From Paenibacillus sp. FSL H7-0737 (GTDB taxonomy: Bacteria > Bacillota > Bacilli > Paenibacillales > Paenibacillaceae), in NCBI RefSeq assembly GCF_000758545.1, contig NZ_CP009279.1:6696001-6760000 (forward strand): a stretch of DNA of 64,000 bases. The letters run 5' to 3'. Below the pieces are notes generated by a model. That model did not search any database and was not told where the DNA came from. It was given only the letters and a program-made list of their open reading frames with translations. Each line of letters opens with the position of its first letter. Within the stretch, counting starts at the first letter, position 1. The position numbers and the translations under genes were made by a program. This document shows, one piece after another, positions 34,004 through 42,728 of the stretch.

Positions 34004-35832
34004 GCCTCACTCCCCCTTTGCGCATTCAGAGGTAGTGTAAAGGTTACCTTAGAGCCTTCATTAAGCTCGGATTGCAGGGAAATAGAGCCTCCATGGGCTT
34101 TCACAATTTCCCGGGCAATGGAAAGGCCAAGTCCGGTGCCTCCCATATTCCGTGAACGCGCCTTATCCACCCGATAAAAACGTTCAAAGATCCGCTCGAT
34201 GTCTTTCTTCGGTATACCAATCCCGGAATCACGTACAGAAATGGAGAGCATTCCATCCTCACTTTTCAAGGCTTCCAATTCAATCGTACCGCCTTCTGGC
34301 GTATATTTTAATGCATTGGAGACCAAATTCCCCAAGACCTGATCGATTTGATCACGATCGAGCCATGCTGTGCTGACATCCCTACGGACCCTTGTACTAA
34401 TGTCGATCCGCTTCTGCCGAATCTGAAAAGAAAAGCGGTCTGCTACATCCTCTAGCATTTCAGTAATATCCGTCTGCTGAATTCTGAGAAGTGCCTCCTT
34501 GGAATCCAGACGCGACAGATGCAGTAGATCCGTAACCAGACGAATCATACGCTCGGTTTCGTTACGAATAACCCCAACAAAACGAACCGCTAACTGCGGG
34601 TCCTCAAGCGCTCCATCATCAAGTGCCTCCACATAGCTTTTAATCGTTGTAAGTGGTGTTCTTAGCTCATGCGAAACGTTCGCGACGAACTCTCGGCGTG
34701 ATTCCTCCAGGTTCTCTTGCTCAGTTACATCTTGCAGCACGGCAATAGTACCGGCAATCCCACCTTCACGGCGATGAATCGGAGTAAACGTAACTCTCAC
34801 GATATTAGAATCTTCTCCACCCATATGTGTCAGATGAAGCATTGCAGACTGGGCATTTCCTTTAGCCAAGGAACCACTCTGCTCATAATCAAGACCTAGC
34901 AATTTATCCAGTGGGGCACCTTCCGGCAACGGACCTTCTGTTCCCAGCATAAGTGCTGCTCGAAGGTTCATAAGAATGACTACACCATTCTCATCCGTGG
35001 CTACCACACCGTCACTCATATTCGTCAGAATAGAGGTAAGCTTCTCTTTCTCTTCCTCATTCTGAGAGAGCGCCTCACGCAATCTGCCGGTCATATAATT
35101 GAATGCCTGACTGAGTTGTCCAATTTCATCGTTGCCGAGTACGGGCATTTTTCGATTGAACCGACCTTCAGCAACAGCTGTTGCATGCCTAGTCATTTCT
35201 TTAATCGGCTGCGTAATGGTGTGTGCAAGAATAACACATAGGACAACTGTCAGTCCCAAGGCTAACAGCAAACCAGAGATGAATACACTGTTGATCCTGC
35301 CCATGGTCGCATATAAATCTTTCATGTCAGCAGCAATATAGATTGCACCTACTACCTTGTCACCGGAAAGTACCGGCTTGGCCACAACCTTTTTCCGCAC
35401 ATTATCATCAGCAATAATATATTCTTCATTATCACTGATCCCCTGCAAGGCGCGATTCACTACGGTCTGAGTGTTGCGCTGTCCGACATAGTCATTCTGT
35501 GAGGGCACGGAGGTGGTGATGATTTTGCCGCTGGCATCAAGCACCTGAATCTCGGCCCCGTTAATGTAAAGATTATTAACCATACCACGCAGACTTTCTA
35601 CAGCCGTTTCCTCGTCAACGGTACCAGCCTCACTACCGAATTTATCAGCAGTCAGGATGGACAGCATCTCCGCACGTGCTTTAAGATCCTTCGTGAAGTT
35701 ATCCGTTAACGAGTTCTTCATCGAGCTGACAAAATAGACTCCAATTAACTGCATAGCTATCAGAATCAGCAGCACATAAATAATAATAAGCTTGGCCTGA
35801 ATTGTCCGGAAAAAGGACCACCACTTCATCAC
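34000..35832 (-). CDS. walK: Essential cell-wall sensor histidine kinase WalK (YycG)
   Basis: 610 residues. Two membrane helices (about 12-32 and 185-205) flank an extracellular Cache/PAS-like sensor. Then come HAMP (about 206-258), a PAS domain (about 265-370), HisKA with the phosphorylated His in FVANVSHELRTPLTTIK, and HATPase (DQVLGNLVSNALKYTPEGG, DSGIGIPKKDIERIFERFYR, GGTGLGLSIAREIV). With WalR it adjusts peptidoglycan hydrolase expression to wall synthesis. It overlaps walR by 4 bases. Confidence 0.96.
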   Translation of the reverse strand: MMKWWSFFRTIQAKLIIIYVLLILIAMQLIGVYFVSSMKNSLTDNFTKDLKARAEMLSILTADKFGSEAGTVDEETAVESLRGMVNNLYINGAEIQVLDASGKIITTSVPSQNDYVGQRNTQTVVNRALQGISDNEEYIIADDNVRKKVVAKPVLSGDKVVGAIYIAADMKDLYATMGRINSVFISGLLLALGLTVVLCVILAHTITQPIKEMTRHATAVAEGRFNRKMPVLGNDEIGQLSQAFNYMTGRLREALSQNEEEKEKLTSILTNMSDGVVATDENGVVILMNLRAALMLGTEGPLPEGAPLDKLLGLDYEQSGSLAKGNAQSAMLHLTHMGGEDSNIVRVTFTPIHRREGGIAGTIAVLQDVTEQENLEESRREFVANVSHELRTPLTTIKSYVEALDDGALEDPQLAVRFVGVIRNETERMIRLVTDLLHLSRLDSKEALLRIQQTDITEMLEDVADRFSFQIRQKRIDISTRVRRDVSTAWLDRDQIDQVLGNLVSNALKYTPEGGTIELEALKSEDGMLSISVRDSGIGIPKKDIERIFERFYRVDKARSRNMGGTGLGLSIAREIVKAHGGSISLQSELNEGSKVTFTLPLNAQRGSEA

Positions 35833-36560
35833 AGTCCTCCGCTTTTAGGGCTATGCATCAAATAGCCAAGTCCGCGCCGAGTATAAATATATTCCGGCTT
35901 GCTGGGATTCTCCTCAATTTTCTCTCTTAGACGACGGATCGTCACGTCTACGGTCCGCACATCGCCGAAATACTCGAATCCCCACACAGCCTGCAGTAAA
36001 TGCTCCCGGGTCATCACCTTACCCGCATGTTTAATCATATAGTAGAGCAGCTCATATTCACGATGGGTCAAATCAAGCGGCTCCCCACCCTTATAAACCA
36101 GATACATATCTGTATCAATAAATAGATCAAAATGGTATATACCCTGTCTGGTCTCTGCAGGTTCATTCGCCATTCCCGGCGGTGACGGTTTGTGCTGTCT
36201 CCGCATTTGGGCCTTCACTCTGGCGAGTAGCTCACGTGTACTAAAAGGTTTGGTCACATAGTCATCCGCACCAAGCTCTAGACCAAGCACCTTATCAATC
36301 TCTCCGTCTTTGGCAGTAAGCATAATGATAGGAATGTCCAAATGTGCAGAACGAACCTCACGACAAACATCCATCCCGTCCTTACCAGGCAGCATAAGAT
36401 CAAGCAGCATAAGATCAGGCTTTTTGGACAATGCCAATTCTACTGCACTGTTACCATCAAAAGCACAAATAACCTCGTAGCCTTCTTTTTCTAGATTAAA
36501 CTTCAATATATCAGCAATAGGCTGTTCATCGTCTACTACCAGAATCGTTCCCATCTGCAT
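35829..36560 (-). CDS. walR: Essential response regulator WalR (YycF)
   Basis: 243 residues. The receiver domain has DD at 10-11, phosphorylated Asp54 (LMLLDLMLPGKDG) and Lys in MLTAKDGEID. An OmpR-type winged helix occupies the C-terminus (LTHREYELLYYMIKHAGKVM, GDVRTVDVTIRRLREKIE). GGAAGGTG precedes the first ATG; an ATG two codons later is too far away. It leads the walRKHIJ operon. An M23 hydrolase gene directly upstream is the kind of gene this system controls. Confidence 0.96.
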   Translation of the reverse strand: MQMGTILVVDDEQPIADILKFNLEKEGYEVICAFDGNSAVELALSKKPDLMLLDLMLPGKDGMDVCREVRSAHLDIPIIMLTAKDGEIDKVLGLELGADDYVTKPFSTRELLARVKAQMRRQHKPSPPGMANEPAETRQGIYHFDLFIDTDMYLVYKGGEPLDLTHREYELLYYMIKHAGKVMTREHLLQAVWGFEYFGDVRTVDVTIRRLREKIEENPSKPEYIYTRRGLGYLMHSPKSGGL

Positions 36561-36697
36561 GTCTCAGCTTCACCTTCCTATCCCTACTTAAAGATCATTC
36601 CTTTATTTTAACATACCTGTCTTACCGTCACATCCTACGAAATAAGGAATCGGCTTCCCCAGCAAAAAGAAACAGCTATATCGTCATTCCTATATTA

Positions 36698-36735
36698 AAA
36701 AAAATAAAACCGCTCGAGTTTAATCGAGCAGTTGA
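36698..36735 (-). terminator. Terminator after the M23 hydrolase
   Basis: On the minus strand AACTGCTCGA-TTAAAC-TCGAGCGGTT followed by TTATTTTTTTT. Confidence 0.9.
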
Positions 36736-36749
36736 GGTTAAAGTATGAA

Positions 36750-38294
36750 TTATCGCAAATACTTCATTGGATTTACCGCAGTGCCATTCTTCCGAATCTC
36801 AAAATGCAGATGTGTTCCCGTCGAGCGTCCAGTATTGCCCATTACGCCAATTTTGGCGCCTTGCTCCAAACGCTGTCCCGTAGAAACGGAGATGCTGTTT
36901 AAGTGGCCATAATAGGTTTCGTATCCGTTACGGTGATCCACAATAACCACATTTCCATATCCACTCTTCACACCAGCAAAGATTACAGTTCCGGCATCAG
37001 AGGCTTTAATGCTCCGGTTGCCAGATACCATATCTAGACCCTTATGAGCACGGCTCCAGCGCTCACCGAAACTACTAGTAAGGGTTGCTCCGCTTACTGG
37101 CCAACTGAACATGCCTGTTCCTTCACCAACTACCTTCGTACCCCGATAAACCACTTCAGGGAGAGAAGATTTAATAACGGTCTGACCCAACCACTCTTCT
37201 TGTACGACCATTCCGTTTTTCTTTGTTAACCGATACTGCATTTCTTTAAGGCCCGTTTGTCCTGGACGAACCACCTTACTTTTGCCTGCTGGTAACTGGT
37301 CACTTTTCCGCACGATCACTTCAGGCTCAGTAACCACCTGCTCTGACACTTGCTCTACAGTAACAACTGTAACATCTGGCTGTGGTACCTTCAGCTTCAG
37401 TGTATCTCCAATCTTCAACGTTAGCTCTTTCACATCCGGGTTGTTACTATAGATCTCTTTTTGTGTAATTTCAAACCGTTTGGCAATCCCCGAAATCGTA
37501 TCGCCCTCTTGAACGGTATAAAGAAGTGGTGCTTCTTTACCCTCGGTAAGAGTTTTGACCGCTTCCTCGACATCCAACACTTTGTTAGGATCTGTCTTCA
37601 CTGGAACAATAGCAACTTCTTCACTAATTTTGACTGACTCCACTTGGTTAGGAGCTTTTGCTTTCGCAGCACTTGAACTTGAGGCTGCTGTTCTTGTGAG
37701 CTTACTAGCCGTTGCTACTTTAGTTTGCGGAACATAATGATTCTTTACCCCTTCAAGCACCGCATTTGCGGTCTCTTGATCCTTAACAATGCCAACCACC
37801 TTGCCATCTACCAATAATTGTACACCTACGGCATAAGCCTTCAGCATTCCATCTAGTTTATTAAGCGTTGCTTCACTATCAACTTCCGGCTTGTACGCTT
37901 TCTCCTGTTTAATTGTAATGCCTTCTGTCTGAAGCACCATCGTTGAATCTGGATACTTGTCCTGATATTCCTGTTGCTTCTTATCATACAGCTGATTAAG
38001 CTGTGCCTGATCGTTAAGCTTCCCGATCTCCTTACCCTTCACCAACACTTGATAGAAGGTTTCAGTATTGGCTGCTACATACTTTTTCTCTGCACCAATC
38101 AACACAGTGGTTAGAAGTACTAAACCAACAGCTCCCAAAATCCAAGAGTGCCGGAATCTACGAGTGCCTTTTTCTTGATGAAAGTGTGTGGAGTCGTGAT
38201 CTAAATTGTGGCTCTGCTGAACATCTGCTCCGGATTCTGCTGTGTCGCTATCCTGCAGTTTCCCCATCCGGCGCATGAACTTAAATCCCTTCAT
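36750..38294 (-). CDS. M23 peptidoglycan endopeptidase with LysM and G5 domains
   Basis: 514 residues from the ATG of MKGFKFMRRM, with AAGGGAGAG 5 bases upstream; an open frame 10 codons longer lacks a site. One membrane helix (about 50-70, HSWILGAVGLVLLTTVLIGA) leads to a region of unknown fold. LysM is at about 255-300 (YTVQEGDTISGIAKRFEITQ), G5 at about 310-385, and peptidase M23 at the end. Zinc ligands are in HKGLD and THLHFEI. It cleaves peptide cross-bridges or stems in the wall. Position beside walRK suggests WalR control; an 11-bp repeat for WalR was not clearly found. Confidence 0.9.
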   Translation of the reverse strand: MKGFKFMRRMGKLQDSDTAESGADVQQSHNLDHDSTHFHQEKGTRRFRHSWILGAVGLVLLTTVLIGAEKKYVAANTETFYQVLVKGKEIGKLNDQAQLNQLYDKKQQEYQDKYPDSTMVLQTEGITIKQEKAYKPEVDSEATLNKLDGMLKAYAVGVQLLVDGKVVGIVKDQETANAVLEGVKNHYVPQTKVATASKLTRTAASSSSAAKAKAPNQVESVKISEEVAIVPVKTDPNKVLDVEEAVKTLTEGKEAPLLYTVQEGDTISGIAKRFEITQKEIYSNNPDVKELTLKIGDTLKLKVPQPDVTVVTVEQVSEQVVTEPEVIVRKSDQLPAGKSKVVRPGQTGLKEMQYRLTKKNGMVVQEEWLGQTVIKSSLPEVVYRGTKVVGEGTGMFSWPVSGATLTSSFGERWSRAHKGLDMVSGNRSIKASDAGTVIFAGVKSGYGNVVIVDHRNGYETYYGHLNSISVSTGQRLEQGAKIGVMGNTGRSTGTHLHFEIRKNGTAVNPMKYLR

Positions 38295-38523
38295 GAAACT
38301 CTCCCTTTCAGTCCGCTCGGTCATCCGAGACGAGCGGCCAAGCTAGTTATACGATCTCGAGTATATAGATTACGACCATGAATATTTCCACTTATCCTAG
38401 TTCTAATTTCCTGCTTCTAATGGACCCTCAAAAAGGTTACAATTGGTTACAAAAAATTAACCCTTTGAACATCCTTGTCTAATGTACCATAGCTGAGCGG
38501 AAAATTTCAACTTTGTACACATA
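38295..38523. other. Leader of the M23 hydrolase gene
   Basis: A hairpin (CCGCTCG/CGAGCGG, 38314-38338) lies 15 bases before the ribosome-binding site and could affect translation. No riboswitch consensus was recognised. Confidence 0.4.
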
Positions 38524-38556
38524 AAAAAACCCACGAAATACGCGGGTTTTTTGCGC
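38524..38556 (-). terminator. Terminator after the membrane-anchored hypothetical gene
   Basis: AACCCGCG-TATTT-CGTGGGTT with T-runs on both sides, usable in either direction. Confidence 0.85.
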
Positions 38557-38603
38557 AAATATGAAAATTTAGCCTTTTTCTTGTGTCTAGAAATTGACAA
38601 TTA

Positions 38604-39254
38604 CTATGGTTGCTGTAGAGTTTCTGTAGTTGGTGTAAGCATTTTCATTATACTCTCGTATTCATCGGGATCAACATATTTGGCAATGACTTGTTGCAGC
38701 TCCTTAACCTCATCCTCCGTTAGACCATCCTCCATCGCCGTGGAGATTTTCTGCATCTCATCCTGCGGTAGTTTGGACATCAAGATATTGAATATATTTA
38801 CCTTCTCCGCCGAAGGGAGATTATCTTTTAAGTCACCTATTGCCTCAGGTGTCATTACCAATTTCTGGTCCTCTAAACTTCCACTCTGGCTTTCGTTAGT
38901 AGAAGACTCATTTGAGGCTTGGCCCATAACCGGTAAAGCATCCTCGGGTGCTTTTTCCTCCACCGGCTCCCCTTTTTCAGATGTATCCTTACTTTTATCT
39001 TTATCCTTGTTTACCGCGCTGCCTGTTGTCGTCGCTTCTTTATTCGCTTTATTGGAGTCCGATTGGCTATCCATGCCAATAATGCTCTTGACCATCCCAC
39101 CTAAACCTGGGCCTGGACTATCCACTTTAATATCGAAGCTCGCCAGCACCGACTGAATATAAGCATTTACAACCACGCCCGTAGTTAGAATTGAAAGTGT
39201 ACTTGCGAGTACTACAATTAGACATACTCCCAGTGCACGCTTCACGATCTTCAT
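38604..39254 (-). CDS. Secreted or membrane-anchored protein of unknown function
   Basis: 216 residues from the ATG of MKIVKRALGVCLIVVLASTL, with AGAGGAGAG 4-5 bases upstream. An N-terminal hydrophobic segment (6-35) is followed by a long low-complexity Ser/Lys/Glu/Asp linker (about 60-125). A C-terminal helical part has an EF-hand-like acidic stretch (MEDGLTEDEVKELQQVIAKY, VDPDEYESIMKML). I do not recognise a family. It is a single-gene unit between purA and the M23 hydrolase. An exported, possibly sporulation-related protein is plausible but not shown. Confidence 0.75.
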   Translation of the reverse strand: MKIVKRALGVCLIVVLASTLSILTTGVVVNAYIQSVLASFDIKVDSPGPGLGGMVKSIIGMDSQSDSNKANKEATTTGSAVNKDKDKSKDTSEKGEPVEEKAPEDALPVMGQASNESSTNESQSGSLEDQKLVMTPEAIGDLKDNLPSAEKVNIFNILMSKLPQDEMQKISTAMEDGLTEDEVKELQQVIAKYVDPDEYESIMKMLTPTTETLQQP

Positions 39255-39370
39255 TTCTTCTCTCCTCTCACCTATGTTCAAGTCTATCTGGTATATTTTT
39301 TCCATGTTTTTCTATACTCCCAGTATTGACTAGAACCGGCTTCGGGAAACATACGCATAAAAGTAAACAT

Positions 39371-39403
39371 AAAAAAGAGACCTCTCGCGAGGTCCCTTAT
39401 AAA
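39371..39403 (-). terminator. Terminator after purA
   Basis: On the minus strand GGACCTC-GCGA-GAGGTCTC followed by six T. Confidence 0.9.
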
Positions 39404-39416
39404 TGACTAAATATAT

Positions 39417-40703
39417 TTAGATATAAATTGGCATTACTTGATTCGTCTGCTCACGGTTACGGCCTACTGAGAAGATGGCGATCGGAATCCCTGTAAGCTC
39501 AGATACACGTTCAACATATCTGCGTGTATTTGCTGGCAGATCGTCCAATGTTTTTGCAGAAGTAATATCTTCGCTCCAACCTGGAAGCTCCTCATATACC
39601 GCTTCGCACTCTGCCAGCATCTTAAGGCTAGCTGGGTAATGCGTGATTACTTCACCACGGTATTTGTAGCCTGTGCAGATCTTCACAGTCTCAAGTCCAC
39701 TCAGCACATCCAGCGAGTTAAGAGACAAGCCTGTGATTCCACTTACACGACGAGCGTGACTTACAACAACACTGTCAAACCAACCTACACGGCGAGCACG
39801 TCCTGTAACTGTTCCATATTCATGACCTGTTTCACGGATATAATCACCAGTTGCATCGTTCAGTTCTGTAGGGAACGGGCCATCTCCAACACGAGTAGTG
39901 TAGGCTTTAGCAACCCCGATAACCTGTTTAATCTTAGAAGGTCCAACACCAGAACCTATGCATACGCCACCTGCAGAAGGGTTAGAAGAAGTAACAAACG
40001 GATACGTACCTTGATCGATATCAAGCATTACCCCTTGTGCACCCTCAAACAATACTTTGCGGTCTGCATCAATAGCTTCATTAAGAATGACCGACGTATC
40101 TGTCACATAATTACGTAGCACTTCCGCATATTCCAGGTACTGAGTCAGAATCTCTTCAACATCAAGAGCTTCCGCACCATATACTTGAGTAATTACTTGG
40201 TTCTTCTCTTCCATCAAGTGACGAAGTCTCAATTCGAATTCCTCAGCGTCCATCAGGTCAGCAATACGGATACCGTTACGTGCAGCCTTATCCATGTAAC
40301 ATGGACCGATGCCTTTGCGTGTTGTACCAATCTTGTTCGGACCCTTACGGTCTTCTTCCAGAGCATCCAGTACCATGTGATAAGGCATAATAACATGAGC
40401 CCGGTCGCTGATCACTAAGTTTTTAGTGTCAAATCCGTTCTCATGAATATAATTAATTTCTTGGATCAAGGCAGCTGGATTAATAACCATCCCGTTACCA
40501 ATTACACAAGTCTTTTCTTTATAAAATACACCAGAAGGGATTAAGCTGAGCTTAAACTTCTCACCGTCAATCAGAATCGTGTGACCGGCATTATTGCCCC
40601 CTTGATAACGGGCAACCACATCTGCACTTTCCGCTAGAAAGTCAGTGATTTTCCCTTTACCTTCGTCTCCCCATTGTGTTCCCACGACGACTACCGTTGA
40701 CAT
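39417..40703 (-). CDS. purA: Adenylosuccinate synthetase
   Basis: 428 residues. It joins IMP and aspartate with GTP to give adenylosuccinate, the first step from IMP to AMP. Visible blocks are VVVVGTQWGDEGKGKITDFL (P-loop and catalytic Asp), GNNAGHTI, GTTRKGIGPCYMDKAARNGI and VGRNREQTNQVMP. The ATG used has GGAGG 7 bases upstream; two earlier in-frame starts are worse placed. A PurR-type inverted repeat lies about 155-200 bases upstream. Confidence 0.97.
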   Translation of the reverse strand: MSTVVVVGTQWGDEGKGKITDFLAESADVVARYQGGNNAGHTILIDGEKFKLSLIPSGVFYKEKTCVIGNGMVINPAALIQEINYIHENGFDTKNLVISDRAHVIMPYHMVLDALEEDRKGPNKIGTTRKGIGPCYMDKAARNGIRIADLMDAEEFELRLRHLMEEKNQVITQVYGAEALDVEEILTQYLEYAEVLRNYVTDTSVILNEAIDADRKVLFEGAQGVMLDIDQGTYPFVTSSNPSAGGVCIGSGVGPSKIKQVIGVAKAYTTRVGDGPFPTELNDATGDYIRETGHEYGTVTGRARRVGWFDSVVVSHARRVSGITGLSLNSLDVLSGLETVKICTGYKYRGEVITHYPASLKMLAECEAVYEELPGWSEDITSAKTLDDLPANTRRYVERVSELTGIPIAIFSVGRNREQTNQVMPIYI

Positions 40704-40855
40704 GTTCATTCCTCCGTAGGTGCTAGCAAGCACCATTATTTTTCATAATATGGGCCCTGTACGTCATTCTTATGTACGTAGCCCTCCGGACTCCAAGCGG
40801 ATTTACCCACTAAAGGACAATACTCAGTGTAACAGCCGTTTTTTTCAAAGTCAAA

Positions 40856-40899
40856 TAAAACGAACGATTACACAAAGAAATGTGCAATCGTTCGGATAT
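40856..40899. promoter_or_regulatory. Inverted PurBox pair, also a hairpin after dnaB
   Basis: ATATCCGAACGAT on the minus strand (40899-40887) and TAAAACGAACGAT on the plus strand (40856-40868) each resemble the PurR consensus AWWWCCGAACWWT. They are inverted and 18 bases apart; 16-17 is usual. The same sequence folds as CGAACGATT...AATCGTTCG followed by TTTTATTT on the minus strand, so it may also terminate dnaB transcription. Confidence 0.55.
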
Positions 40900-40912
40900 C
40901 ATACATGACAGG

Positions 40913-42280
40913 TTACCCAGCAAATGGTTCTGCATGTGCTCGCTCGTAGTTAACGAACTTGTTGAAGTTTTTGAGGAAGACAAGCTCTACTGTCCCAACC
41001 GGACCATTACGCTGTTTGGCTATAATAATTTCAATAATATTTTTCTTCTCAGTGTCCTGATTGTAATAGTCGTCACGATACAAGAACGCAACAATGTCGG
41101 CATCCTGCTCGATAGAACCGGATTCACGCAAGTCACTCATCATCGGTCGTTTATCCTGACGTTGTTCCACACCCCGGCTAAGCTGCGACAGGGCGATAAC
41201 CGGCACGTCCAATTCACGAGCGATCTGCTTCAAAGTACGGGATATATCCGATACTTCCTGTTGACGGTTTTCCCCGCCTTTACCGCGGCCCTGAATGAGC
41301 TGCAAGTAGTCAATGACGATCATCCCCAGGCCCTTTTCCTTCTTGAGCCTCCGGCATTTCGCACGAATATCCGTTACAGTAATCCCTGCTGTATCATCGA
41401 TATAAATCTCGGCCTCCGATAGGGACTGAATGCCCATAGTCAGCTTCGACCAATCATCATCACTCTTAAAGTCACCGGTACGCATAGTATTCGCATCCAG
41501 ATTAGCTTCGGCACAAATCATCCGCTGTACTAGCTGCGGCGCAGACATTTCCAGACTAAATATGGCAACCGTCTCTTTGGCACGTACGGCCACATTCTGA
41601 GCAATATTTAGCGCGAATGCTGTCTTGCCTACAGAAGGACGGGCTGCAACAATAATCAAATCATTGCGCTGGAATCCATTAGTCATATGGTCTAAATCCA
41701 CAAATCCCGTTGGAATACCTGACATGCCGCCCTTATCTTTATTCTGATGGAGGAGTTCAACCTTATCAAATACTTCCATCAAAACATCGCGGATTGCGAT
41801 AAATCCACTGCCGCTGCGCCGGTTAGAGATTTCAAGAATTCGCCGTTCTGCATCACTCAGCATATCGGCTACATCTTCACCGCCGGTGTAACCCTCGCTT
41901 ACAATTTGCGTCGCTGTACGAATCAAACGCCGTAACATAGCCTTTTCTTCAATAATCTGCGCGTAGTATTCTACGTTAGCCGCAGTAGGCACAGCATGCG
42001 CCAGCTTAGCTAGGTAGCTAACACCACCAATATCTTCGAGCTCTCCCTTGTCCTGCAGTCTAGAAGTAAGCGTAACAAGATCAATCGGCTGGCTCTCTTC
42101 TCCGAGCTGCACCATCGCCTCAAAAATCATTTGATGCGCTTTATCGTAGAAGTCTTCGGTATTCACCCGTTCCATTGCAGTAATGAGCGCTTCATCCTGC
42201 AACAGAACAGCACCAATTACCGCTTGCTCCGCCTCAAGATTCTGCGGGGGAACCCGATCGAAAAAGAGATCTCCACCCAT
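40913..42280 (-). CDS. dnaB: Replicative DNA helicase DnaB-type (B. subtilis DnaC)
   Basis: 455 residues. The N-terminal DnaB domain (RVPPQNLEAEQAVIGAVLLQ) and RecA-like ATPase are complete; Walker A is ARPSVGKTAFALNIA, Walker B MIVIDYLQLIQG, and the arginine-finger end SIEQDADIVAFLYRDDYY. The hexamer unwinds the fork. No intein is present, although this gene is a common host. The gene directly follows rplI (1-base gap), the standard Bacillales arrangement. Confidence 0.97.
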   Translation of the reverse strand: MGGDLFFDRVPPQNLEAEQAVIGAVLLQDEALITAMERVNTEDFYDKAHQMIFEAMVQLGEESQPIDLVTLTSRLQDKGELEDIGGVSYLAKLAHAVPTAANVEYYAQIIEEKAMLRRLIRTATQIVSEGYTGGEDVADMLSDAERRILEISNRRSGSGFIAIRDVLMEVFDKVELLHQNKDKGGMSGIPTGFVDLDHMTNGFQRNDLIIVAARPSVGKTAFALNIAQNVAVRAKETVAIFSLEMSAPQLVQRMICAEANLDANTMRTGDFKSDDDWSKLTMGIQSLSEAEIYIDDTAGITVTDIRAKCRRLKKEKGLGMIVIDYLQLIQGRGKGGENRQQEVSDISRTLKQIARELDVPVIALSQLSRGVEQRQDKRPMMSDLRESGSIEQDADIVAFLYRDDYYNQDTEKKNIIEIIIAKQRNGPVGTVELVFLKNFNKFVNYERAHAEPFAG

Positions 42281-42281
42281 G

Positions 42282-42728
42282 TTACTCCTCCGTTACCTGA
42301 ACCTTAAGGGTAGCCTTTACTTCAGTGTGTAGTTTTATACTTACTTGAAACACTCCCAAATGACGAATCGGCTCTCCTAGCTCAATCTTGCGCTTATCGA
42401 TGGAAATGCTTTGAGTGGAAGCTAGCGTTTCAGCAATTTGTTTGCTCGTGATTGCGCCGAATAGACGGCCGCCTTCACCTGCTTTTGCTTTCATAGTAAG
42501 AGTAAGCTCATCTATCTTCTTGCCCAGTTGCTGAGCTTCTTCTTTTTCGTTATCTTTACGGCGTTGTTCAGCAGCTGCTTGATTCTCAAGCGTCTTCACA
42601 TTGCCTTCCGTTGCCGGACGAACTAATCCACGTGGTAATAGGAAGTTCGAAGCATAGCCTTCGGATACCTCTTTAACCTGACCTTTTTTACCTTGACCCT
42701 TAACATCTTTTATGAAAATGACCTTCAT
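42282..42728 (-). CDS. rplI: 50S ribosomal protein L9
   Basis: 148 residues. VIFIKDVKGQGKKGQVKEVS and GYASNFLLPRGLV form the N-terminal rRNA-binding domain, joined by the long helix (AAAEQRRKDNEKEEAQQLGK) to the C-terminal domain (GRLFGAITSKQIAE). Overlaps the gdpP stop by 4 bases. Confidence 0.98.
   Translation of the reverse strand: MKVIFIKDVKGQGKKGQVKEVSEGYASNFLLPRGLVRPATEGNVKTLENQAAAEQRRKDNEKEEAQQLGKKIDELTLTMKAKAGEGGRLFGAITSKQIAETLASTQSISIDKRKIELGEPIRHLGVFQVSIKLHTEVKATLKVQVTEE

Noticed and set aside
38295..38523. Possible c-di-AMP (ydaO) riboswitch before the M23 hydrolase
   Set aside because: A hairpin near the ribosome-binding site exists, but the conserved ydaO blocks are not present.
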